Assembly (NCBI GenBank): GCA_947034885.2
Contig: OX344749.2
Location: 23,141,501 to 23,205,500, forward strand
DNA from: Thuidium tamariscinum
Taxonomy: Eukaryota; Streptophyta; Bryopsida; Hypnales; Thuidiaceae
DNA: 64,000 nt
Reading direction: 5' to 3'
A model generated the notes under the pieces. It did no database searches and was not told where the DNA came from. It saw nothing but the letters and a program-made list of their open reading frames with translations. Below, piece by piece: positions 1 through 9,676 of this stretch. Every line of letters begins with the position of its first letter. Within the stretch, counting starts at the first letter, position 1. The translations under genes were made by a program, and so were the position numbers.

Positions 1-96
1 TGGTACAAGTGAGTTTTCATACATCTAAACTTATGTTTAAATTTGTATTTAAAAGAAAGGCTTTTTTTACTAATTGATTGAGTTTGAATAAATAAT

Positions 97-233
97 CACT
101 ACAAAAAACAAGGGTATAAATGACTTGTCTACAAAGACTGTAGTAGTCATTTCTTGTCCACAATGATTGCAAAATAGTCATTTTGCAGTCATTGTTAGCT
201 TAGTCATTATAGACACTTATTTTTTTTGTAGTG
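97..233. mobile_element. CACTA-type MITE, 137 bp
   Basis: Seen: the segment begins CACTACAAAAAAC and ends TTTTTTTGTAGTG, an inverted pair of the CACTA type, and is flanked on both sides by the 3-bp direct repeat AAT (94-96 and 234-236). A 3-bp target duplication with CACTA ends is the known signature of En/Spm (CMC) transposons. There is no coding capacity, so it must be non-autonomous. The interior repeats AGTCATT several times. Confidence 0.8.
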
Positions 234-831
234 AATATACATGTACAAAGACAACAACAAAATATACAATTTGTATACAAATAATCAATAAGGATGCCCA
301 GCACTACAAATGTTTGTTGAATGACTTTCAAGGAAATTTTGAAAACAAGAAATGCACCTCCTCATACAAAATATGATAACTTTTGGTTGATTCTTATAGT
401 AATGTCTTTTTAGGATTACAAGATTAAAAGGTTTATAATGATATTCTGGGTAATTGGGCAAGAATGAACTAAGATGGAAAACAAAAAGACCAAACCAACA
501 TTCAAATGATTGATGGTAGGAATACCAACACTTTGAATATTTTCTAAAGAAAATGCACTAGTATAGTAATACATGACACTTCTAAAGCCTTGTAGAGTTG
601 TCTTTTACAAATAGCTAATAAACAAAAAATCCCTCAATATGAATATAGTTTCATATTCAGATATTTGTACATTGAGTGGATGGGATACTATCTTGTATTA
701 CCAACTAGATATCTAGGAATGACTAAGAAGAACTAAATTAATAATTTTATTGATTCAATTGAAATATTCAAAAAATTCTCATCGAAAGAATCTCATTTAA
801 ACATTTTAAAATTGGAAGGATGTGGTCATTA

Positions 832-914
832 GGAGGGATTTGAGGCCAGCAAAGGGCCATTTCGAGACTGTTCCCGAAATAGGGTCTGGGAACGGCTGGT
901 TGCTGGTCAGCATT

Positions 915-945
<31 letters not shown>

Positions 946-1124
946 GGGGGGTCCTGAAATATGAAAAAAGTCCAAAATTTTTTATTTTTTTTTCGGAAAA
1001 AAAAGTCAATGACGTGGCAGTCGCTCGACCACGTCGGATTCCTGCAGAACTGCGTTCCCAGACCCTGTTTTCGCGATTTCGGGCTGTGGGAACTCACAGG
1101 CTCCCATTGCCCTCAAATCCCTCC
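832..1124. mobile_element. MITE with long inverted repeats, TA target site
   Basis: Seen: the left end GGAGGGATTTGAGG is matched by CCTCAAATCCCTCC at the right end, and TA flanks both sides (830-831, 1125-1126). A second inverted match lies inside (GGGTCTGGGAACG near 882 against CGTTCCCAGACCC near 1053), so the element can fold along much of its length. It has no ORF of note. The TA target suggests a Tc1/mariner (Stowaway-like) origin, which is inferred. The same end motif recurs near 44.6, 44.86 and 45.4 kb. Confidence 0.65.
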
Positions 1125-1337
1125 TAATGTGTTTGTGTGGCTGCGAACCCCATCACCAAGCTTTTCAACCAAAAATGATCACAATAGATGCATTCTTTGA
1201 TTCTAAGATTTCGTGAAAAGTCATTCATCAAATACTTTTGGTCTTTGGCCACCACAATTATACTCTACCATTTGCCACCATACAATAATGTTCTTCCTTC
1301 ACTCATTAGTGACCAATGGAAAATTTGTAAATAAAGG

Positions 1338-1532
1338 CACTATAAGAAAATGGGGTGTTTTAAATATAGTCCTATAATATTAATAATGAGCTCAAAGGAA
1401 TATTTTCACTAATATTTTACAAAAAATCCTTGTCTTTGCAATAAAACTTTATTAAAAACACTCCTTTTGGGTCATCACTTAACGGACTAAACTACTATGA
1501 CTATATTTAAAACACCTTGTTTTCTTGTAGTG
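1338..1532. mobile_element. CACTA-type MITE, 195 bp, 34-bp TIRs
   Basis: Seen: the left end CACTATAAGAAAA and the reverse complement of the right end, CACTACAAGAAAA, start terminal inverted repeats of about 34 bp that continue through GGTGTTTTAAATATAGTC. A 3-bp direct repeat AGG flanks the element (1335-1337 and 1533-1535). This is a canonical non-autonomous CACTA insertion. The close match of the two ends suggests it is fairly young. Confidence 0.85.
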
Positions 1533-1902
1533 AGGTGTGATTTGAACCTCTATTAGGATTTGTTTCATTTATTCTATGAAAATAATCTTTACTACAATTA
1601 GGCCGTATCTATATCCATAATGCTTGATAACACAATTTTGCCCATGTATTCAAACATTATAGACTTTTCATCCAAGAATGTTATGTCATCCAAAAATATT
1701 ATGTTAATTGCTCACCTGTGGTTTACATTAAAAAAATACTTCCTTGTTAGGCATTGACCTATACATAAAGAATGTTTGCTAGAAACTTGAGGGTTTGATT
1801 GTTCAAGATCCTCTGTCAAAACTTTTTGAGTGGGTCATATAAGACCATGGTGAAAAAGTATAAACAACATTTAAAAATCTTAAAAGTCACAACCATAATT
1901 AA

Positions 1903-2470
1903 GGGTGGCTTTACATTGAGAAGTTGGGCCAATTTGCTTTGTCAAAGGCTAATAATCCTTACTTGTCATTGGTTAAAAGTTTGAAATCAGCCCCAATTCC
2001 TTTACACCAAGAGTTTGAGCCAATTTCATGGTCAAGATTTTTTATTCTAAAAAGAAATGATCTGACATGGTCCAAGCATGGCCCTAGCTTGTTGAATTGG
2101 GTGCACCAAAAGTGAGAGGGCAATTCTTGGCCTTGGGGCCGATTTCAAATTTCAATTAAAAAAGCTTATCTCATAAAATATTACAAATCTGATTTATTAG
2201 ATTTTGTGCAATCGGCCTCAAGGGAGATTAGCCTAGCCTCTAGATGTAAAGTGGTCATGAAATTTTAGCCCATCTCTTCTTTTTTTCTAAATTTTTCTTG
2301 AATCGGCCCAACTTCTTGGCCTCAAGGCCTTTACATATGGGAGAATCAACCCCATCTGTAATCTTATTATAATGGCTAGTTGAGGCTAGCCTTCAAGCCA
2401 AAAAGGGGCTGAGATTCTGTACAATTGGCTTGGAGAGGAATTGGCCCCGCTTCTAGGTGTAAAGCGGCCC
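1903..2470. mobile_element. PIF/Harbinger-like non-autonomous element, 568 bp
   Basis: Seen: the ends GGGTGGCTTTACAT and GTAAAGCGGCCC form imperfect TIRs of about 30 bp, running inward to GGGCCAAT on each side. The 3-bp direct repeat TAA flanks it (1900-1902, 2471-2473). TWA target duplications and GGG-type ends are typical of PIF/Harbinger (Tourist) elements. There is no transposase ORF. The interior is rich in GGCC-containing words such as TTGGCC and GGCCTTG. Confidence 0.75.
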
Positions 2471-2631
2471 TAAGAGCACCTGAGAATTGACCCAAATATA
2501 AGCAAGTACCTTTCAATATTTCAAATGTTAGGTTGCACACCATGTGCCTGTAACTACATAGGACAACACATTGAATAAGACTTGAATGGAGAGAAAGTCG
2601 GTGGACAAATCACAAGAAACCAAATAAAGTA

Positions 2632-3017
2632 AGGGCAAAACACCCATTCCCACACCTATTTCTTGCAGTGGACTGTAGATTCACCCAAATGCATCAGTAG
2701 ACTTCCCTTAATGTGTTCGTCACATATATGATTGTAATTTGCTAACACAACTGGAAGACACATAGGGAAATTTGGTTGGTTGAGTGCTGATTTTCACAGG
2801 GTTCAATTTGGAGGGCACCTACAAGACAGTTCCACAGGTCTAGGGAGCCAACACTTTGAAAATTTGTAGAAATTACATACCGTATCCAAAAAATTTAATT
2901 TCTTTTTTGAATATTCATGATTTTCACTCACTAATACTAGAAAAATATCATTTTTAGAAAACATTGCCTCCAACTATGCTGAATTCCTTATTTGGACGGT
3001 TTTGGGTGTTTCCACTA
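2632..3017 (+). mobile_element. 386-bp TA-flanked TIR element, copy A
   Basis: Seen: a 386-bp unit that occurs three times in the window (here, 39950-40334 reversed, and 43339-43724). It starts AGGGCAAAACACCC, ends GGGTGTTTCCACTA, and is flanked by TA (2630-2631, 3018-3019). The TIRs are short and imperfect (both contain AAACACCC). It is non-coding. The TA target fits a Tc1/mariner-derived MITE, but no autonomous partner is visible. Orientation is set arbitrarily to this copy. Confidence 0.75.
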
Positions 3018-3019
3018 TA

Positions 3020-4428
3020 ATACTGATGTTAGGTGTCTGTGACACTAATTTGATTGATCCAGGGAAAGGACACTGATTCCGACCCAGCTCTTGAGTCTTG
3101 ACTACAGTATGAATTAATTAAACTTTGGAAATAAGCAGATGAGGGAGTCAGAGGAAAGACCGTGCAAACACAAATCTGCCTTGTTTCAATCCTTCCAAAA
3201 AGCCTAGGCATAACTTACATCATTTGTGCACCCAAAACTAACTACTAAAATAAAAACAGAAATAGAAACACAAGCATAACAGAAGTTTCAGGTTCGTTTT
3301 TTGTTTTTGAATTTCAGGGTAATCATCATTACAATGAATGCTTTGAGAATCCTTGTAAATAAGGCCGAGAGATCACATGAACAAAAGGCATCATCACAGA
3401 TAGGTAAGAGAAATAGGACGAAATACTCTGTACATTATAACAGCTCAAGGCTCAAGCACATTCATTTAAATCATTAAAAGTAGAGCTTATATGCAAGTAC
3501 TGTACCAATATTGACTTTTAAGAAACAAACCTTTGCAGCAGAAATGTAGTGGTATTTGCGCACTCAACTAGCTCAGTTTGCTCCCTTTCCTGCAGTGAAG
3601 GACATTCTGATCCGGGTTCTAGGAGCTCATTCATATTCAAGAGAATAAAATTAATTGGTTATAGAAAATTACATTCTAGGAATCATGGTCTACATGCTTC
3701 GATTCAAAGGTTGAAGGATTTAACATAAGGGAACTAGAGGCTCAAAAACCACTCATTTAAGGGCCAGCTTGCCTTTTTCATGTATTTTCTTAGATGGTAA
3801 TATTATTTTGCTCATTTTTCAATGAAAGAGAAATAAACGAGGAATTTAACACAAGTTGTTTTATAATTTTTGGAGCATTTATGAATTACTTATGAATTTT
3901 CAAACGAAATCTAGCACAAGTCCCTATTTGTGATTTGTAGGCCTTGAAAACCCACATATACTTGGTTTTAAAAAAAACCTAGTTTTGTTCAAAAACTATC
4001 ATTGCAACATGTAAAAAGTGATAGAGATGGTTTCTAAATGCAACCCACTCTAAAACTGAAATGAATGCTTGAATCAATTATTATTTCAAATTTTTTATCA
4101 TTTGTAAGCAAGCAAGCAAGCAATTGGACTATCAATTCTTATTTTGATTAAAGTTAGTAGACATCTATACACTTAATTAAGAAAAAAACCCATTGTGGCT
4201 CTTAAATCATCCATTGAAGAAGTAAAAAACAACTCTTCTCATGCTCTAATGTAATGAAGAGTCCATTTCCCCACAATTTGGTATCCATTTCAAAGCCATC
4301 TATGAGACAATTTGAAAAGCCTACACCATTTTTTGAGCCCTCTCCTACATCAATTCTATAATACATTGACACCACAACCCAAGCAAGTATAAAGTCTAAA
4401 CTAATCCTTTCAAAACATGCCACACAAT
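3020..4428. other. Intergenic, no gene seen
   Basis: AT-rich sequence without an ORF that resembles a protein. It holds a short (GCAA)n-type run near 4107-4122 and no recognised RNA gene. It lies beyond the 3' end of TRM11. Confidence 0.6.
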
Positions 4429-4719
4429 GGATTTTTTTTCAGACAATTTGGAACAAAATTGCACCACATTTTTTTGCCTAGCACCACACCTACACAAAAT
4501 AAACAATAAAAATTTGGATGAAATCACCAATAAATTTTAATTTTTCAAAAACAATTGGATGAAATTGCCAAATAATGAATGAAAATAAGATGGTATATAT
4601 ATATAATGTGCCAATATGATATTTTCTATGTGATATATGGATGAATGTTGAAATTTGGAGCACCACAATAAAATGAAGTATCACCACTTTGACACTTCAC
4701 AAGAAATGAAAATAAACCC
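4429..4719 (+). repeat. Dispersed repeat, about 290 bp, copy 1
   Basis: Seen: extended similarity to 32662-32952, sharing TTTGGATGAAATC, ATATGGATGAATGTTGA and CCACTTTGACACTTCAC in the same order. The ends are weakly inverted (GGATTTTTTTTCA against TTTTCAT..ACCC), so it may be a decayed MITE. I could not fix a target duplication. A more distant relative may lie at about 44.03-44.11 kb. Confidence 0.55.
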
Positions 4720-4756
4720 ACTGATGCCACATGTTGGAAAAAATCATGTGCTGCAA

Positions 4757-7700
4757 TCAGACGTACTTCCCTCTGTACTTGGCTCTAACCTCTGCTGGCA
4801 AGTGACTGGTGCCAACCGCAGCAGCTAGTAAATTCTGCGCTTCCGCAACCAACGCATCAGCTGGCCCAAATACGAGCTTGTGCAAGTTCCCTCTTTCTCT
4901 ATTCTCTTCCAGAAACTGCGCATGATTATCTTTAAATTCAACATGCTTCTGATGCGCGCCTTTAGCGATTTCTTCGGTGTATGTTGCGGTTTTTTCCATG
5001 GTTATCAAACACCGTGACCACCTTGTGCTTAAAATCTGCTCGCTGTTGGCAACAAGAGTGAAACAAGGGTGCTTAGGAAAATGAGACTCAGAGCAGTCTT
5101 CTCTTGCGGCAGGGAAGAAATATACCAACCTGCCACCCATGACCAGTAACCTAGCTGCCATGTCAAAAAGATCATGGACACACTCCACTAAGGTGTAAGG
5201 GGCAGTTGAAGGTATATGATCTTTTTTCATCTCTTCCGGAATCACGTAGGCATCTCGCTGCCCATTCAGCATCTTTCGGCCCCCAGACTTTCGACCACCC
5301 GCCCGGACACCATACGGTGGATCACAGATAATAGCATCAAAGATCTGGGAGAAAATAAACAATTAACAAATTAGAAAGACCGAGGTAGTGAACCTTTAAT
5401 TCTGGGTAGTTCATGAATGGGGCCATAAGTGGAGTAAATGTTACGCACAAGTATTTAGGATCAAGTGAAAATGATCATGTACAATTATAGCTCAAGAGTC
5501 AAAGCCTGCCCACAGTATTTTTCACCTGATAAGCGGAACTTTAGAGGTTCATAGCTTATTGATACAACAACCATATAATGCATATTCCATTGCATTCAAA
5601 TCCACTCAAACTGAGGACAAACTTGAAAGCAGAAAAGAAAGAAAAAGCAGGAAGGATCACAACGTCCATCATTGATCTATGATTAAACGGACTAGACCAC
5701 AACTCATCGGGGACATCTCGAAATACCTCACGAACATCAGACCGCCAAGGAGGAGAATTGTTGTCGGCACGAATGAGAGCCAAGGGTTCTCCTAGGTTGT
5801 ACTGCACAGAGCATAGTTCTTGAGCTCAGCAAAGCTATTTCTCATCTAAAGGCATTGACTAACATGTACATAAAACTTGCACATATGGAGTAAGAAAAGT
5901 GAACACTGGAAGCAAACCCAAGATAACAGCAATTCACTGAAATCATAAGACCCCAGCAAACTCTGTAAAGGCAGGCGAGCAAAATGAACATACTCCACGG
6001 CCAAATGGGATAGATTGATTTACTGCATCTACAGTATGTACCTGTTTAAAATTGCTCCAAACATTGCAGTCCGGACCTCGTCCATCCCGCACTACTCGAA
6101 TGTCGATATCTGCTCCCTGATAGCACCATTCATTGTTTTTAAGAATACACTACTAAAAAACCACTTCCAAAGGTATTCTTGGAAAGCTGACCGCGTCACA
6201 ATTGGCGAGGTTTACGTTAGAAACTCCCTATAATGACATTAATATTGCTATTGGGTAGGATTTCTAGAAGAGGAGTTTCTACTAGTGCATGTTTTTGCGT
6301 TTTGAAGAGCACCATTACAATCAGAGAACAGAGACCAACACATGATAAGTCACAACCTATCTTGATGAAAATCACAGACCAGGGGTTTGCTTCTCATTGC
6401 ATTCTGTATGCGGGCTTGCTGCAATAGCAATTCCTCCATTTGCACCAAAACATAATTCCACTCAATTAATATTCTTTGAAGATTCAAATTCACAAAACCA
6501 CGTAAGAGAGTAAACTTGCCATGGTCAATGCTCCGTAATGTGCAGCAGCCACGAGAATACTTCCAGTTCCCACAAACGGATCATACACAAGCTTCCCCGG
6601 CTTTACCAAAGCTTGATGAGACATCAAAAGAGCGATTTCTGCATCCATAGCTGTGGGCCCTAAGTATTTTCGCCTTCTCAACTCGTACTTTGTAACAAGC
6701 GAGCGATCTGAGCATCCGATTTCACGCGCAAAGTACATACGCTTAGCTGCCAGAGGGGGCAAGCCATTTTGTGCTGCTTGACCATCAATATCTATAAGCC
6801 AGAACTTATGTTGCGGCCTTTTCAGCTGCACTTGACCCTGAAATTTGCGATAGGAGCAATGCCACATATGGTATTAAGATATCATTTTTACATGTACTCG
6901 TGTTTCACCTCAACCCCTTCATGCTCAGCAGCTCCTTCCCAGGTCACAAACTCAAAATTAGAGTCATATAACGATATTGTCGGTCAATTCTACCAGAACA
7001 GGGACATTATTAAATTCTGCTACTCATCTACAAGATTTATCCGATCACATAAGTGAAAAAAATCACGGGAGATACGCGAGTTTGAAAAGGGCAGCCCTCA
7101 TAAAGCCAACAAATGTTGAGTGCCCATAAATACATGAAGTTCTGTCAAGTATATGGTTTTCAATCCATCAGAGTCATATGTGCATGACTCCATGTACAAT
7201 ATTCAAAACAATCTTAACCTAAGATTCATCTTGTCGTTCAAAATTTTAAAAAAGGAAAACAATTTGAGCTTCAACTTTCAAAGTCCTATGTTTCAGAAAT
7301 GGCAAAATTCAATAATAAAATCAATTGATAGAACTTAACTTTTTGACATAAATTTTACATAATTTATAATTTCAGAAGGAGAATTTGTAAAAACATGAGT
7401 CAAAAGAGAAATGCAATTTACAAATCAACCCAAAAGCAGCTCTTGGTTAAGGCTTCTCTTCTGGCTAAAAGCCTTCTGAGGACACCCAAGTTGAGATTTT
7501 TGTACCTTAAAAGGAACATAACTAACGCTCTCAATACGAGCAGCTTGCTCATTAAACGTCAAAACCTTGCCAAAGCAGTCCACGACAATCTTAAATGTAG
7601 AGTCTTCGGCCAAAAACGGCGCCTTGTGCTCCTCTGGATAATTGTTCACAGCCTCTTTCAATTCCTCATCGGTACATCCTTCTCCCCACACCTCATACAT

Positions 7701-8675
7701 TCCTTTCAGCAGCAGGCCTGCCATGCAAACAAATGGAAAAATCCCACTTCTAAGGTCGATGTCCCAATTCCACCTAAACCATACATGTATAATTTCACTC
7801 AATGTCTTTCAACGCTAAACCAGTGAAAACTGCCCCATGCAAAGATTCTTAACCTCAAATGGTGAATGCAACCCTAGTGTCCAGATGGACAAAAGTGGCC
7901 ACTTTCATAAACGTAAATTCCATATTCAGAGGAGTTGACATAGATCGTTCAAGAAGCTTCAAAAAAGATAACAAAATGAACCAATGTAGATAAGAAACAA
8001 TCACACCCTATATATATTTTTTAATTTTTTGACACAAATGAAACGGAATTTCATTGCAAGGAGAGGAAAACAAACCCGACCAGCCACAAGTGGCCTGGCC
8101 ACACCCTATATTTTTGGAAGATGTAAGTACCTTTGGGGACGTTAGAATAAAGAGTTAACAAAGTCAGAATAAGGATAGTGTAGGCATGGTTTCAAAAAAG
8201 ACACTACAGCGAGCTTGAAAATTCATTACTAATTGAACACAGGCCCAAAATTTACAGAACACCTTGCATTGGGTTCCACTAGCTCTTGGCAAAAACCCAC
8301 GAAATTCAAAATCAATTTTCGTCACGTGCAAGTAAGCTAGATACTTATTTGCATAGAACTGAAGTTAAGCCATAAACTCTTCAATCACTTTAGTTCTTGC
8401 GTTTCACAGTCTCAATTCTAAAACCCTAAAACCCTGGATCTTACGGCAAGACGATAAAGGAGCATACTTTGTGAGGCAATTTTTCGGGCAATGTCCTCAT
8501 TAGGAAGCTCCACATAATAGAAGGGAGAGTCGGGATGATGCTCCGGAGCTTGTTTCCATTTCAGCCGCTGCCCCCCTTTCACCCCATCAGAGAATCCATG
8601 CAATTTCGCCAGAGCCTCAATCTCGGGTATCCTGTAGGCCAGCAGCCTGTGCAAGAAGTAACAAAAGTACCACAT
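4757..8675 (-). CDS. TRM11: tRNA (guanine-10-N2)-methyltransferase TRM11, 6 exons, 491 aa
   Basis: Role (family): the catalytic subunit that, with TRM112, makes N2-methylguanosine at position 10 of tRNA. Exons read: 8675-8468, 7717-7506, 6837-6520, 6116-6042, 5801-5727, 5344-4757. The phases join cleanly to 492 codons including TGA. Seen: residues 1 to about 140 match the N-terminal/THUMP part of plant TRM11; LVYDPFVGTG (SAM motif I) lies at about 223-232; IICDPPYGVRAGGRKSGGRK (catalytic DPPY) begins near 301; the protein ends KYRGKYV, as I recall for plant homologues. The start ATG precedes WYFCYFLHRLLAYR, the conserved N terminus. Donors are GT except intron 3, whose donor is GC. Intron 1 carries a LINE 3' end and intron 3 a possible CACTA element. 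No damage is seen. Identity is close to certain; the exact exon-1 donor (AA|GTATG) is chosen by frame and alignment. Confidence 0.93.
6148..6287. mobile_element. Possible CACTA-like MITE in TRM11 intron 3
   Basis: Seen: the ends CACTACTAAAAAACC and GGAGTTTCTACTAGTG are CACTA-like and inverted, 140 bp apart, inside intron 3. A 3-bp target duplication is not evident (ATA against CAT), so either the element is old or the boundaries are off. Confidence 0.45.
6518..6519 (-). other. TRM11: GC splice donor of TRM11 intron 3 (GC-AG intron)
   Basis: The reading frame around ACCATG|GCAAGT at the end of exon 3 joins the next exon (GGA GCA GAT ATC, encoding GADI) only if the donor is GC. This gives ..LTM-GADIDIRVV.., which matches plant TRM11 proteins. 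The nearby GT (GGCAA|GTTTAC) would put the next exon out of phase. GCAAGT is the usual consensus for GC donors. The acceptor is TATCAG at 6122-6117. Confidence 0.8.
8014..8099 (-). mobile_element. 5'-truncated LINE/SINE 3' end in TRM11 intron 1
   Basis: Seen: on the minus strand it reads ..CCACTTGTGGCTGG..TTGCAATGAAATTCCG..TTTCATTTGTGTC, then an A-rich tail (AAAAAATTAAAAAAT). The 12-bp direct repeat CACACCCTATAT flanks it (8002-8013 and 8100-8111), as expected of target-primed reverse transcription. Only 86 bp were copied. It shares its 3' sequence with the insertion at 9173-9370. The sense-strand end contains a short palindrome, AATGAAA..TTTCATT. Confidence 0.8.
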
Positions 8676-8718
8676 TGTGCCTCGCCTCTCCCTCTCCCTC
8701 TCCGTCTGCGTTAGACAT

Positions 8719-8727
8719 AAACCCTAA
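8719..8727. promoter_or_regulatory. telo-box upstream of TRM11
   Basis: AAACCCTAA (plus strand) lies 44 bp upstream of the TRM11 start codon, in its 5'UTR or proximal promoter. Telo-boxes are common in plant promoters of translation-related and ribosome-biogenesis genes, which fits a tRNA-modification enzyme. Function here is inferred. Confidence 0.5.
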
Positions 8728-8990
8728 ACCCCTAACGACCGTATTACCCCATTCGCCGTAGGAACTACTTCATCTGCTGCCAAAAAGCAGACCAATCACT
8801 ACCATCATCAAAATCTCACCCACTGGAGTTTACAAATTCAGCAAACCAGAACAAACTCAACAATGCAAAACTTGATGTAGCAAATTTCCGCAAACAATAC
8901 TGAGACCTATCTCAGCACACCCAGTTATTACAAATTGGAAGCTGAAATTACGCTGTTCGTAGCCAAATGAGTAAGCTAAACGTTTCAAGT

Positions 8991-8999
8991 AAACCCTAA
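8991..8999. promoter_or_regulatory. second telo-box upstream of TRM11
   Basis: A second AAACCCTAA, followed by AACCCTAG, lies about 315 bp upstream of the TRM11 ATG. Its repetition with the copy at 8719 makes a promoter role more plausible, but this is motif evidence only. Confidence 0.4.
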
Positions 9000-9172
9000 A
9001 ACCCTAGACGTTTGATCCTGGTGGCTGCAACGAGACTCCACGGACAACTTCACCTGCTAGAAATGGAAATAAGGCAAATCAATCACTACAGTACCACCGT
9101 CAAATCTTGCAAATTCCGAGCGTGGAATCTCCAAACAAACCCTAGAACTCTACAATGAAAATGATCAAGGCG

Positions 9173-9370
9173 CTCTCCTCGCCGGCCGATCACTGCTGAT
9201 GGCTGTTCTGTGCTCTGGCCGGAGGGTCTCTCGCTTGTTTGTCTTACTGGTCCTAAGTGGTTAGTGGAGTCCTGTTCCCAGGCCACTTGTGACTGGGCGT
9301 TGTATTTGTTTTTCTTTTGCAATGAAATTCCGTTTCATTTGTGCCAAAAAATAAATAAATAAATAAATTT
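9173..9370 (+). mobile_element. 5'-truncated LINE (or SINE) insertion, 198 bp
   Basis: Seen: it ends GCAATGAAATTCCG..TTTCATTTGTGCC followed by an AAAAAATAAATAAATAAAT tail, and is flanked by the 9-bp direct repeat ATCAAGGCG (9164-9172, 9371-9379). The 3' portion matches the element in TRM11 intron 1 (8014-8099), in opposite orientation. The 5' part is GC-rich and has no ORF I recognise. Polarity, tail and target duplication identify a non-LTR retrotransposition product; whether the parent is a LINE or a SINE is open. Confidence 0.8.
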
Positions 9371-9396
9371 ATCAAGGCGGAGATCCACATTAGTTA

Positions 9397-9674
9397 CAGT
9401 ATGTGTAGGTCAGTTTCGTAAATAACTCGGGAAAGTTTGGAAGACGGATGTCGAAATTTAAAAAATTATTTACAAAAATTTGAAAAAAAAATTCTTGAGA
9501 AAGATAAGAAAAAGGAACACACTTGTGTATGAATAGAAAGAATCAATTCAAAATTAGAATTGTTCCTCATAAAGTTCTAAAATCATAAAAATTCCTTTCT
9601 GTCTATTGAATTGTCAAACTTAAAAAAGTAAAATAATTTAGCATGAATTTGTCAAAACAGACCTACATGTACAA
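9397..9674 (+). mobile_element. TIR element with GTAGGTC ends, copy 1
   Basis: Seen: the left end CAGTATGTGTAGGTCAGTTT and right end AACAGACCTACATGTACAA are inverted, with TA on both sides (9395-9396, 9675-9676). The interior shares AAAAAGGAACACA and ATGAATAGAAAGA with 55.8-55.98 kb, and the ends match 50201-50485. Non-autonomous; TA target, Tc1/mariner-like by inference. Confidence 0.65.
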
Positions 9675-9676
9675 TA

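Noticed and set aside
6490-6867. TRM11 exon 3 extended to the in-frame stop (..ASLLSYVVL)
   Set aside because: The extension is intronic; the conserved protein continues GADIDIRVV from the next exon.
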